Shown here piece by piece: positions 50,127-59,465 of a stretch of DNA of 64,000 bases. Below the pieces are notes generated by a model. That model saw nothing but the letters and a program-made list of their open reading frames with translations, searched no databases and was not told where the DNA came from. Source of the stretch: an uncultured Clostridiaceae bacterium (lineage in GTDB: Bacteria; Bacillota; Clostridia; TANB77; CAG-508); assembly GCA_948356915.1 (NCBI GenBank), contig CAOJCG010000002.1:62001-126000 (forward strand), in the 5' to 3' direction. The position numbers were made by a program, and so were the translations under genes. Position 1 is the stretch's first letter. Each line of letters begins with the position of its first letter.

Positions 50127-51230
50127 TTATTGGTTATTTCTTTTTATTTTTAGTTGCATTATTGTTCTATTTAGTATTTCCAAATTCTTTTCTTCTATTT
50201 GTGCTTTTGCTTGTTCTAGTGTTATTTTGTCATCTACAAATAATTCTGCTAAAGAATTTATTAGTCCTATACTTCCTTTTTCTGAATTACTTTGTATTGC
50301 ATCTTCTATTTCTGAAACACTTATTTTTTCTTTTCTAATAATTCCTGCTATTATATTATCTACTACCATTACTTCTGGTATTAATACTAATTTTCCATCT
50401 CTTCCTTTTAATAGCCTTTGTGATATTACTAGTTTTAGTAATGTTGACATTAAGTATTTTATTTGTGATTGGTCTCTTACTTCATAAAAGTTTATTAATC
50501 TGTCTAGTGTTTCTGCACATGATTTTGTGTGAAGTGTTCCAATTACTAAGTGCCCTGCTTCTGCTGTTTCTATTGCGGCTTCCATTGTTTCTCTGTCACG
50601 TATCTCTCCTACTACTATTATGTCACAATCTTCTCTTAGTGAGTTTTTTACGCCATCACTATAGCATAAGCAGTCTCTTCCTCTTCCTACTTCTTTTTGC
50701 ACTATCATAGATTTTTTTGATGTGTGCTTATATTCTACTGGGCTTTCTAATGTTAGTATTTTTTTATTTTGATTTTCATTTATATCGTCTATTAATGCAT
50801 TTAATGTTGTTGTTTTTCCTGAGTTTGTTTTTCCTGTTACTAGTATTAGACCTTGTGGTTGATATGTCATTCTTCTTACTATATCTGGTACTCCTAAGTT
50901 TTCATATTTAGGTAAAGTACTTTTTATTAGTCTTAATGTAAATGTTGGTATTTCGTTTGTGTATGATATATTTACTCTAAGCCTTATGTCTTCAAATTCA
51001 AATGATGCATCTAGTTTTTTTGTTTCTTTAAATACTGCGTCTTTGTCTAAGTTTCCTCTTACAAAATAGTCGTATATTTCGTATATATCATTTTCTTCTA
51101 GTTCTTCTAATTCTTCTATTGGTTTTAAGTCTCTTGAAATTCTAAGCATTGGTTTTAGTCCACATACTAGGTGTATGTCAGATGCATCTTTTTCTTTTGC
51201 TATTTTTAGTACTTGTTCTATGTTTATCAT
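50127..51230 (-). CDS. pilT: Type IV pilus retraction ATPase PilT
   Basis: This hexameric secretion ATPase has 367 residues. Walker A is GKTNSGKTTTLNAL, the Asp box is LTLESPVE, Walker B is DIIVVGEIRDRETMEAAIETAEAGHLVIGTLHT, and the N-terminal PAS-like half opens ASDIHLVCG as in PilT. The AIRNLI-type tail reads IGLINSLAELFVDDKITLEQA. The start at 51230 follows AAAGGGAG by seven bases; the upstream TTG lies inside that site. It is between pilB and pilC. Confidence 0.92.
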   Translation of the reverse strand: MINIEQVLKIAKEKDASDIHLVCGLKPMLRISRDLKPIEELEELEENDIYEIYDYFVRGNLDKDAVFKETKKLDASFEFEDIRLRVNISYTNEIPTFTLRLIKSTLPKYENLGVPDIVRRMTYQPQGLILVTGKTNSGKTTTLNALIDDINENQNKKILTLESPVEYKHTSKKSMIVQKEVGRGRDCLCYSDGVKNSLREDCDIIVVGEIRDRETMEAAIETAEAGHLVIGTLHTKSCAETLDRLINFYEVRDQSQIKYLMSTLLKLVISQRLLKGRDGKLVLIPEVMVVDNIIAGIIRKEKISVSEIEDAIQSNSEKGSIGLINSLAELFVDDKITLEQAKAQIEEKNLEILNRTIMQLKIKRNNQ

Positions 51231-51628
51231 TGGTTTTCTCCCTTTCAATTTCTTGGATTTTGTTTTTTGTGCTTTTGTTTTGTGCTTTGGGCTTCCGCGT
51301 TGGGGACAGTTCCTAATCTAGCCAGATTATTTTTGCTTTTTGCCTTGTGGTTCTTCTCTATCTTGTTTCCGATTACGAACCGTCCCCAATGCTACTCTTC
51401 TGCCTTGTTTTCGATTACGAATCGTTGCCTAAATCTACCTTATCTTCTTTTCGTATTTTCTGCTATTTCTTTGGTTGCCCTTTAGTAGCGACCCCTACAT
51501 TTTTATTTCGTTTATGAAGATTTTTTGTTGAAAGATTTGGACGCGTCCCAAATCTTTCCTATCAAATCTTTCCTAAATCTTTTCAAATCTTTCTAGTAAC
51601 CTTATATCTTACTTCTGTCTTCCGACCT
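51231..51628. repeat. Dispersed GGGGAC/CGTCCCC repeats between pilB and pilT
   Basis: TTGGGGACAGTTCCTAATC is mirrored by GATTACGAACCGTCCCCAA (about 51299-51391), and a further GATTACGAATCG copy follows. AAGATTTGGACGCGTCCCAAATCTT forms another palindrome at about 51530. This inserts nearly 400 bases into the pilus operon. Confidence 0.7.
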
Positions 51629-53257
51629 CTAATATAGTACTAATTTATTGTTTAGTTCTTGCAGTGTTGTTATTCCGTTTAGTACTTTGTTTATTCCGTC
51701 CATTACTAGTGGTTTGTAGCCTTGCTTTAGGGCTTCATTTTTTATTTCTAAGCTTGATGCATTTTTTACTATTAATTCTTTTATTTTATCGTTTATTGTT
51801 AGTACTTCAAATATTGCTATTCTATCATAAAAACCTGTATTGTTACATTTTTCGCATCCTATGGTGTCATATGTTTTTTTGCCTTCGAAATTTAGCTTTA
51901 CTCCATATTGTTTGGCTATATTGTTCATTATTTCTTTTTCTTCTTCTTTAAATTCTCTTTCATATGCGCAATGCTTACATACTTTTCTTACTAATCTTTG
52001 TGATATTGATGAGGCTAGTGTGCTTGATATGTCATAGTTAGATATTCCCATTTTTCTTAGTCTTGTTATTACTTCTATACTGTCTATTGTATGTATTGTT
52101 GATAACACATAATGCCCTGTTTGTCCTGCTTGCATTGCTATTTCGGCGGTTTCATTATCACGTATTTCTCCTACTAGTATTATGTCTGGGTCTTGCCTTA
52201 ATACTGTTCTTAGTGAGTCTGAAAATGATGTTTTTGCATCTACTTCTACTTGGTTTAATCCGTCTATTCTTATTTCTACTGGGTCTTCTATTGTTGTTAT
52301 ATTAAGTTCTGCTTTATTTAAGTAGTCTATTACACTATATAGTGTTGTTGTCTTTCCTTCTCCTGTTGGTGCTGCAATTATTGTTACACTATTTCTTTTG
52401 TCAAAGCTTGTTTTTACTAAGTTTTCATCTTTTGGAAATCCTAAATCAAATATTTTCTTTATTCCGCTATTTTTCTTTAATAGTCTTAATACAAATTTTT
52501 CGCCATATACATTCTTTTGTGATGATACACGAATATTATAGTCTGGGTATAGTAGTATTCTTCCATCTTGTGCTTCTTGTTTTTCTTGGTGCATATTTGA
52601 TATAGCTTTTAACCTTCCTATTATTTGTGTTTGTTTATCATTTTCTAAGTTTATTGCTGTTATTAGTTTTCCATCTATTCTATATCTTATTCTTAAGCTT
52701 TCTTGCATTGGTTCAAAGTGAATATCACTTGCTCTTTTTTCCATTCCTGTTTTTATAATACTGTCTACTAATGCTGTTATATCACTGTTTGGATCTATTT
52801 TTTCTGAACCTACTCCTTCTATTTCATTTAATACTTTTTCTATATTTGTTTCAAATGTTAAGTATTCAATCATTACTAAACCTTTATTTAATAATAAAAG
52901 TCTTACTGTTTCTATAATTCTTCTATTTGTATTGTCTGCAAAGCATACTTTTATTTTTCCTGCTTCTACATCAAATGGAATTACTTTATTTTTTTTCATA
53001 ATATCTAATGATATATAGTCCTTTGGGTTTATTTTTATATCATTTACATTTATTAGTATTGTTCGTGCATCTAATATTTCACCCATTGCCTCAATTAGCT
53101 TTTGCTCATCACATAAACCTAATATATTTATTATATCAGCAAGTTTCTTCTCTGGGTGCTCTTTTTTATATTCTAGTGCTTTATTTATATCATTTTCTGT
53201 AATTAAGTTTCTTTTTGCAAGTTCTATTCCTATTGGTTGTTTTTGTTTTCCTGCCAT
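51629..53257 (-). CDS. pilB: Type IV pilus extension ATPase PilB
   Basis: This GspE/PilB ATPase of 542 residues has an N-terminal MshEN-type domain (about 1-150). Walker A is APTGEGKTTTLYS, Walker B is DIILVGEIRDNETAEIAMQAGQTGH, the Asp box is TTIEDPVE, and the C-terminal zinc knuckle has two CxxC motifs in KHC-YERE and CEKCNNTGF. It drives pilin polymerisation with PilC. It is followed by pilT after a repeat-rich spacer. Confidence 0.95.
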   Translation of the reverse strand: MAGKQKQPIGIELAKRNLITENDINKALEYKKEHPEKKLADIINILGLCDEQKLIEAMGEILDARTILINVNDIKINPKDYISLDIMKKNKVIPFDVEAGKIKVCFADNTNRRIIETVRLLLLNKGLVMIEYLTFETNIEKVLNEIEGVGSEKIDPNSDITALVDSIIKTGMEKRASDIHFEPMQESLRIRYRIDGKLITAINLENDKQTQIIGRLKAISNMHQEKQEAQDGRILLYPDYNIRVSSQKNVYGEKFVLRLLKKNSGIKKIFDLGFPKDENLVKTSFDKRNSVTIIAAPTGEGKTTTLYSVIDYLNKAELNITTIEDPVEIRIDGLNQVEVDAKTSFSDSLRTVLRQDPDIILVGEIRDNETAEIAMQAGQTGHYVLSTIHTIDSIEVITRLRKMGISNYDISSTLASSISQRLVRKVCKHCAYEREFKEEEKEIMNNIAKQYGVKLNFEGKKTYDTIGCEKCNNTGFYDRIAIFEVLTINDKIKELIVKNASSLEIKNEALKQGYKPLVMDGINKVLNGITTLQELNNKLVLY

Positions 53258-53404
53258 ATCCTTTTCCTCCTTTGTATATATAATATATTATACTATATTT
53301 TGACTACATTTTATATAAAATATAGCAATTTCCAATAATTACATATTACCAGTAATTACAATTTACAATATCACTATTAAAATCCGCTTCAAAGTAAATA
53401 CTAC

Positions 53405-53842
53405 TTACCAATACTTTAATACATAGTCATTTTCTACTGCAAATATTTCTGAAGATTTTACTGCAAATTTTACTTTTATTATTTGTTTTGTAAATCCGTT
53501 TTTGTCTGTTTCTTCTACTTTATCAAATGTACATATTTGTACATTACTACATATTTCCACTTTGTTTCTATATATAGCTTTTTTGTCAAATGTGTACACT
53601 GTTCCATCTTCAAATATTATTTGATCGTTTTTTATACTATATAAATTAGTATTATTTTTTACATCTTCTACAAAATACATATTAAACTTGTTAAATTCTG
53701 AAACATATTTGTTTGCATCGGTAATATATTTTGTATTTGAATAGAAATATTTACTTATAGCAGATAAAGTAGCAAGTACAATAAGAAGAACTAATATATA
53801 CACTACTAAACTTGTTAAAGTTATTCCTTTTTGTGATTTCAA
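53405..53842 (-). CDS. Pseudopilin / minor pilin
   Basis: This 145-residue protein has a prepilin leader KSQKG followed by the hydrophobic stretch ITLTSLVVYILVLLIVLATLS, then a soluble beta-rich head with two Cys (CSNVQIC) that may form a disulphide. The usual Glu at mature position 5 is Ser, so it is probably a minor pilin. It sits between pilB and another pseudopilin gene. Confidence 0.8.
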   Translation of the reverse strand: MKSQKGITLTSLVVYILVLLIVLATLSAISKYFYSNTKYITDANKYVSEFNKFNMYFVEDVKNNTNLYSIKNDQIIFEDGTVYTFDKKAIYRNKVEICSNVQICTFDKVEETDKNGFTKQIIKVKFAVKSSEIFAVENDYVLKYW

Positions 53843-53857
53843 TTTTTATTCCTCTCT

Positions 53858-54271
53858 TTACATTTCTTTAATTTTTAATTTTTTAACTACATATTGCTCC
53901 GTACTGTCTATTACGTTATATTTTATGGTTAATGTGACTATTTTTATTATATCTTCCTTATTTTCATCATCTTTATTGTAATTTTCTATGTCTAAATGTG
54001 CTTCATAATTTTTATAGTTTTCATATTTTTTAGTTATTTCTTCATTTAGAGTATTATTTACTTCTTCATATGGCATTTTGTCTATATCTTCTAATATTTT
54101 TATTGCATAATCAACTGCTATTGCATTCATTTTTATGTGTATATTGTTTTTATATATTCCCGAAAATGTAGTAGTTAAAATTCCTGTAAATAGCATTATT
54201 ATTAACATTGCTATTACTACATCTGTTAATGTTGCCCCCATATTTAATTTGAATTTATTTAACATATTCAT
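53858..54271 (-). CDS. Pseudopilin / minor pilin (PilV-like)
   Basis: This 137-residue protein starts MNMLNKFKLNMG, then ATLTDVVIAMLIIMLFTGILTTTF, a type III-like hydrophobic helix after a glycine cleavage site. A charged globular head follows. Its AGGTGAT ribosome site overlaps the restored stop codon of pilD, implying coupling. It is likely a minor pilin. Confidence 0.78.
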   Translation of the reverse strand: MNMLNKFKLNMGATLTDVVIAMLIIMLFTGILTTTFSGIYKNNIHIKMNAIAVDYAIKILEDIDKMPYEEVNNTLNEEITKKYENYKNYEAHLDIENYNKDDENKEDIIKIVTLTIKYNVIDSTEQYVVKKLKIKEM

Positions 54272-54275
54272 TTTA

Positions 54276-55116
54276 TCACCTACAAGCTATTGTATTTACT
54301 ATAATAATTGTTATAATATTACAGGCACATAAGTAGTAACCTATTGGCAGTTTTTCTATATTATACAAATATTTTTCATTTATCTCTCCGAGTGGTATTA
54401 ATTATATTTTTCTTTTTTGGTTTGTTTAACATTTTATTTATTATAGTATAAAAGGCTATTGCTAATAATGTTATAATTGCAGTTATTACAAAACCATAAG
54501 AGTATGTAAATAGAGCTTGAATAACTGCTAAAATTATTACTTCTATTTTATAATTATCTACTTTATATTTTTTTAATTTTATTGTATCTATAAAAAATAG
54601 TATTAGCATAGCTAATAAATATATAACATATCTATATATATTAGTATTCTCTACTATATATAGATAAATCATATATGCTGATAAAATTACAATTTCATAC
54701 ACTAATATCGGTTTGCTAATTTTAATATTTTCTTTATCTATTCCTGCTATAATAATCATTCCAATTAAATATAATATTCCAAAAATTAGGTATACTATTT
54801 TGCCTTTTTCAATTGATTCTATATTTATATTTAAAGACATGGCAAATAATAGAAATATAATCCCTGTTAATATTTCTAGTAATAAATATCTTATTCTTAT
54901 TTTTCTTTTGCAGTATCTACATTTTCCACCTAAAAATATATAGCTTAAAATTGGAACCATATCTAAAAACAAAAGCTTATGGTTACAGTGTGGACAGTAT
55001 GAATGTTTATGTGTTATATCTTCATGGCGTGGTATTCTATATACTGCAAGTGTAGAAAAACTCCCAAATAATGTTCCTATTATAAATATTAATATATAAA
55101 ATATTGCATTTATCAT
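54276..55116 (-). CDS. pilD: Prepilin peptidase/methyltransferase PilD, +1 frameshift at CGG
   Basis: This A24 aspartic peptidase cleaves and N-methylates prepilins in the membrane. The N-terminal part has the zinc motif CPHCNHKL...CRYCKRKI and FGSFSTLAVYRIPR; catalytic Asp residues lie in GIDKENIK and FFIDTIKLKKY. At codon 243 the zero frame reads ACT CGG (CGG at 54390-54388) and stops three codons later. Skipping the C adds 37 residues, including KLPIGYYLCACNIITIII, which matches the family's last helix (IPFGPxL). The full protein is then 279 residues. Without the shift this final transmembrane helix is lost. Confidence 0.88.
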
Positions 55117-55146
55117 AATTCTTCCTTTATCTTTTTTAAAATTAAG

Positions 55147-55182
55147 AGGTCATCTAAATATAATTTTTAGATAACCTCATAT
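55147..55182 (-). terminator. Attenuator-like hairpin between pilin and pilD
   Basis: GAGGTTATCTAAA pairs with TTTAGATGACCTC after the pilin gene, with a weak T run. It may partly stop transcription so that the pilin is made in excess over the assembly proteins. Confidence 0.7.
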
Positions 55183-55228
55183 TTAGTTTTTAATAATATT
55201 ATTAAAATAAATTGATATTATTAAATTA

Positions 55229-55447
55229 TTAATCTTCTAAAATTTTATTAACTTCATGATCTAATGAATTTGCAAATTCTTGATCACTTGCTTGAGCATT
55301 TGTGTAAAGATTTTTTGCTTTTTTAGCATTATTGAATATACCATTATCAGATAATGATAGTGATATTGCTACTCCTGCTAAAATTATTAAAATAACAATT
55401 GTTATAACTAATGTTATTAATGTTATACCTTTTTGTCCCTTTAACAT
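55229..55447 (-). CDS. pilA: Small type IV prepilin
   Basis: This 72-residue prepilin has the leader MLKGQKG and the helix ITLITLVITIVILIILAGVAISL. A very short charged head follows (NAKKAKNLYTNAQASDQEF). Thr replaces the common Glu5, as often seen in clostridial pilins. The start at 55447 follows AAGGAGG by seven bases; the ORF continues upstream without reason. The terminator-like hairpin behind it suggests that it is the abundant pilin. Confidence 0.85.
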   Translation of the reverse strand: MLKGQKGITLITLVITIVILIILAGVAISLSLSDNGIFNNAKKAKNLYTNAQASDQEFANSLDHEVNKILED

Positions 55448-55511
55448 AAAAAATTCCTCCTTATAAAATATTGTTGTTTGTATATATTTAATATTATAAA
55501 TATAACCTATA

Positions 55512-55925
55512 TTATTTTCTGCCAGTAGCATTTTGCGCTGGTTTATTTGTATTATTAGCTGTGTTTGTTGACGTTCCATTATTGCTTTTGTCATTATTTC
55601 CATTTGCCACTACATTTCCTGATGTATCTTGTGTTTCTTCTGAAAATGGATTTTCTTTTCCTGCAACATAGCTATTTTCTTTTTTGTATATATTTAAGTC
55701 TGAACTATCTATACTATATACTAAGTTAAATCCGCCTTCTAAAAAATCTTTTACTTCGTTATCTTGTATATCATTTTTTATTTCTTCTGGTACTGTATAT
55801 GATATTTTATTTGGCACTATTTTATTTAATGGATTATAATCATAAAATAATACTCCTAATATTAATAAAATAGCAATACATAGTAATAAAGTAATAATAG
55901 TTTCTTTTAAAATAATTTTTAACAT
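55512..55925 (-). CDS. Pilus-operon membrane protein of unknown function
   Basis: This 137-residue single-pass protein has a helix at about 8-28, an exposed segment (YTVPEEIKNDIQDNEVKDFLEGGFNLVYS) and an Asn/Thr/Ser-rich disordered tail (about 100-137). The position after pilO fits a PilP/GspC-like assembly component, but no PilP motif is visible. It is translated with a site overlapping the spacer to pilO. Confidence 0.6.
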   Translation of the reverse strand: MLKIILKETIITLLLCIAILLILGVLFYDYNPLNKIVPNKISYTVPEEIKNDIQDNEVKDFLEGGFNLVYSIDSSDLNIYKKENSYVAGKENPFSEETQDTSGNVVANGNNDKSNNGTSTNTANNTNKPAQNATGRK

Positions 55926-55943
55926 TTTATACCTCTTTAAACT

Positions 55944-56594
55944 TTATTGTTTTGTAGTGTTTGTATTATCTTTATTTTCATTACTTGCACTTGTTGGTTG
56001 TAAATTAGTATTTAATGAATTTGATGTTATTCTTACATTTTTTACTGTAAATGTCGCTTGTAAAACGTTGTTTTCATATGGAAGTAACTTAAAGTTGTAA
56101 ATTCTAAATTTAAGTTCTTCATCATCTTCTATTGCATATAAAAAGTTAGTAATTGCTACATATGTTCCCTCTACTGTAAATCCTAAATCTTTTATATCTC
56201 CTATAGAAGCCGATGTTAATGTGAATTTTATTTTTACTCCCTCTTTTTTAGCATGAACTCCAAGTTTTACATATAGTCTTTCTATATCATAGCTTTCTAT
56301 TTGTAATGCTGTTTGCAATTCTTCATCAGAAGTAAAGTTTGTTTCATCTAGATATCTCTTTTTTGTTTCTTGCATTTTATTGCTTGTTTCTTTTAGTTCT
56401 CCCATTTTTTTTGGGTATTCAATATCTATTAATGAATTTAATTCTTCTATTTTAGCTTCAAGCGTTTTGCTGTTTCCATCAATTTCTTTTATACTAGAAA
56501 TATGCATACTTCCTATTGAAATTCCTTTTATGACTGACATATATCCAAATACAAGTAATAATATAATGACTATTATTAATAGTATTTTCCTCAT
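55944..56594 (-). CDS. pilO: PilO-like type IV pilus assembly protein
   Basis: This 216-residue bitopic protein has a transmembrane helix at 4-22, then a coiled coil (ISSIKEIDGNSKTLEAKIEELNSLIDIEYPKKMGELKETSNKMQE). A ferredoxin-like PilO domain follows (VEGTYVAITNFLYAIEDDEELKFRIYNFKLL). It pairs with PilN in the alignment subcomplex. It starts 22 bp after the pilMN gene. Confidence 0.82.
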   Translation of the reverse strand: MRKILLIIVIILLLVFGYMSVIKGISIGSMHISSIKEIDGNSKTLEAKIEELNSLIDIEYPKKMGELKETSNKMQETKKRYLDETNFTSDEELQTALQIESYDIERLYVKLGVHAKKEGVKIKFTLTSASIGDIKDLGFTVEGTYVAITNFLYAIEDDEELKFRIYNFKLLPYENNVLQATFTVKNVRITSNSLNTNLQPTSASNENKDNTNTTKQ

Positions 56595-56615
56595 TTATCT
56601 TTCTCCTTTTTGTTA

Positions 56616-58254
56616 TTATTCTGGGAATAAACTTCCTTCTATAACTAATCTTATCATATCATTTTGTTTAACACTTTCAGATGTTGTTACATTATATAGA
56701 ATATTACTTGTTTTTATTTTTCCAATTAAGTAACCTAGTTCAGAGTATTCTCTTGCTTTTGCCTCTATTTTTATACTATATCCTGATGTATTTGTAATAG
56801 AGGTAATTGTTACTCCTTTTGGCATTCCATACATTAATGAAGTTAATAAATTTGGTATTGAATCTTTTATTTTTTTGTTTTCTGTTGATTCGTTTTTATA
56901 ATCTTGTATATTTTTAAGTACTTCTTCATATCTACTTATATGAGTACTTAAGGTTGTTTTATCTTGTTCTAGTAATTGTATTTGTTGTTCTGTATCTTCT
57001 TTTACCATTTGTATTTCTTGCATTTTCTTGTTGTTTTGGTGATTTAGAAAAATTGAAAAACCAGAATACAATATTATAAACATTACCAATCCTGCTGTAC
57101 TTCTTATAAGCCATTTTTCTATATTGTCAAGTGCTCCACTAAAGTCAAGTGAAAAGTTAAATTTATTTTTAGCCGTTCCTTTATTCTTCTTTTCGCTCTT
57201 ATCTCCACCTATTTCTATTTTCATCCATGCTGGTAATCTATCATAAATGCTTGGCTTTTTAAAGTTTACACTTTTTACTCCATAGCCCAAACCTTGCATA
57301 GCTAATGCTATTGCTGAGTTTACTTCTATATAGTCTTTCATATTAATTTTTACTGTTTCTGGTATGAAGTATGGTTTTAATATTTCACATTTCATTTCTG
57401 GGAAATATTCTTGAAAATATAAGTCTATATTATTTATAACTGCTGCTGTTCCAGTAATATATAGTTTTTCAATTTTATTTAGTGAGTTTTCAGTTATATT
57501 TTTTACTGCTTGTACTATACTATATAATGTTGGCATAATATCTTCTAAATACATGTTTTCATCTTCTTGCATTAAGTCTTTTGAGTCCATAGTATATATA
57601 GTTGTATTTTTACATATTTCATAAGATTTATTATATGAGTTTTCTTTTGCGTTTATATTGCTTAGTATTTCTGAGCTACCTATATCTATTTTGTCAATAT
57701 TATATATTTTTTGATCCATTACAGTTGTTATTGTTGTTTTATCTTCTATATTTACTATTATAGAATTTTCTTTTTCTTTAACATTTGCTATATTTGCAAT
57801 CGCCATTGGTAGTGGTGATATATTTCCTACCATATTACCTTCTAATTCTTGCATTCTTTTATTTAGTTCTATTTTGTTATCTGATATATATATTGTTTTA
57901 ATTTTTTCTTTATCGTTTGCGTCTGGTACTAATACATATCTAGTTTCTAGTGTATTTTTGTTAATACCTTTATCATAGCATAAAGAATCAAATTCAATGT
58001 TCACTGATTTTTTTATGTCATTTTTACTAAGTAGGTTAAATACATAAAAATAGTTGTATTCTTCTGATGTTAAGTTTGTAGCTATGGGAGTTTTATAACT
58101 AAATGTTTCTGAAACGATTTGCTTTATAGTTTCAGATATATTGTCACAAAATTTAACTCCAAAGGCTTCCACTTTTAGTATGTCTTTATCTTTAGTAACT
58201 TTTGCATATTTAATTAGATTATCGCCGAATATATAAACCTAATGAACTTGACAT
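56616..58254 (-). CDS. pilM: PilM-PilN fusion, +1 frameshift at CGG
   Basis: The first gene of the pilus operon encodes an actin-like PilM domain (about 1-340) fused to a PilN domain (a transmembrane helix near residue 385, coiled coil, and C-terminal SLMYGMPKGVTITSITN ferredoxin-like fold). The ATG at 58254 follows AAAGGAG and gives MSSSLGLYI. There the zero frame reads ATT CGG (codon 10, CGG at 58227-58225) and stops after one more codon. Skipping the C gives GLYIGDNLIKYAKV, the ATP-binding phosphate-1 motif of PilM (GIDIGSSSIK type), and about 545 residues. Without it PilM cannot be made from this start. Confidence 0.9.
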
Positions 58255-58605
58255 TTTAACTCCTTTGTTTTAAAAATACATTATTATTTTTTACTTTTTT
58301 TCCTTAAAAAATACTATTTTTTTATTTATTGTCATATTATAGTCAAAATACTGTATTCTGCATTTATTTTATCGTTTTTTATCATAAAGTCAATATTTTT
58401 AATATAGTTGTAATGTAATTGTAATGTTTTCGTAATATCTTTTTAAAATTTGAAATTTTTTTAATCAAGCCACGCGGGTCGCCCTTTAGTAGTGCCCCCT
58501 ACAACATGGAATATATCATAAAAAGTCAATTTTTCCTATACTAGAACTAAAAGGGCACGGTTTTCCGTGCCCTTATGATATGAATTTTGAATTACCATTT
58601 TTTTA
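58255..58605. other. Upstream region of the pilus operon, with dispersed element
   Basis: The first about 180 bases are AT-rich and must hold the pilus promoter. From 58483 a dispersed element follows (GCCCCCTACAAC...CAATTTTTCCTATACTA), then AAAGGGCACGGTTTTCCGTGCCCTT at 58550-58576, a hairpin that can end the uppP transcript. Confidence 0.65.
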
Positions 58606-59409
58606 CTACATAGTTAAAAATCTTACTATTATTATTATTCCAAAAATTATTCTATATATTGCAAATATTTTGAAGCTTCCTTTCTTTAGGTATTGTAACA
58701 AAAACTGTATAACAAAAATTCCTACAATAAAGCTTGCAAATACTCCTATAAAAAATGGAATACTGAATACAAAGTCTTTAAATTTTAAAACTGTTGCTGC
58801 AAAAACTATTGGCGTTGATAATAGAAATGAATATTTCGCAACACTTTCTCTTTTTATTCCCATTAGTCTTCCTGTTGTCATTGTAATTCCTGACCTTGAT
58901 ACTCCTGGTATAAATGCTAAACATTGTGATAGGCCTATCAAAAATGTTTGTTTTAACGTCATGTTTTTATATTCTATATTTGATTTTGCTTTTTTATCTA
59001 CTATATATAATATTATTCCCATTACTATTAGCGCTAAAGCTATTATAATTGGAGTTTCTAATTTATTTCCTACAAATTTATCTAATACAAATCCTATTAT
59101 TCCACCAGGAATAGTTGCTATTACTAAGTACCAAAACATTTTTCCTTCAAAGCTTTTTTCCTTTTTTACAACCTGTTTGTATCCTCCTTTTATTAGCGCA
59201 ATCCAATCTTTAGCAAAAAATATTACTATCGCCAAAAGTGTTCCAAAGTGAAGTGCAACATCAAAAGCCTCAAAGTCTAGCTTAAATAGCTCTGAATTTG
59301 TCCAACCAAATAGCCATGGTATTATAGTTAAATGTGCTGAACTTGATATAGGTAAAAGTTCTGTTAGTCCTTGTATTACTCCTAAAATTAATGCTTGTAT
59401 TATATTCAT
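58606..59409 (-). CDS. uppP: Undecaprenyl-diphosphatase UppP (BacA)
   Basis: This 267-residue polytopic membrane enzyme regenerates undecaprenyl phosphate for cell-wall synthesis and gives bacitracin tolerance. Motifs GLTELLPISSSAHL and PGVSRSGITMTTGRLMGI carry the catalytic Glu, His and Arg. About eight hydrophobic helices are seen. It starts 56 bp after the TPR gene. Confidence 0.95.
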   Translation of the reverse strand: MNIIQALILGVIQGLTELLPISSSAHLTIIPWLFGWTNSELFKLDFEAFDVALHFGTLLAIVIFFAKDWIALIKGGYKQVVKKEKSFEGKMFWYLVIATIPGGIIGFVLDKFVGNKLETPIIIALALIVMGIILYIVDKKAKSNIEYKNMTLKQTFLIGLSQCLAFIPGVSRSGITMTTGRLMGIKRESVAKYSFLLSTPIVFAATVLKFKDFVFSIPFFIGVFASFIVGIFVIQFLLQYLKKGSFKIFAIYRIIFGIIIIVRFLTM

Positions 59410-59465
59410 ATTTCCTTTCTCCTTTTCTATTCGTTACTCTAATATATATTAAATTTATTTCTAAT

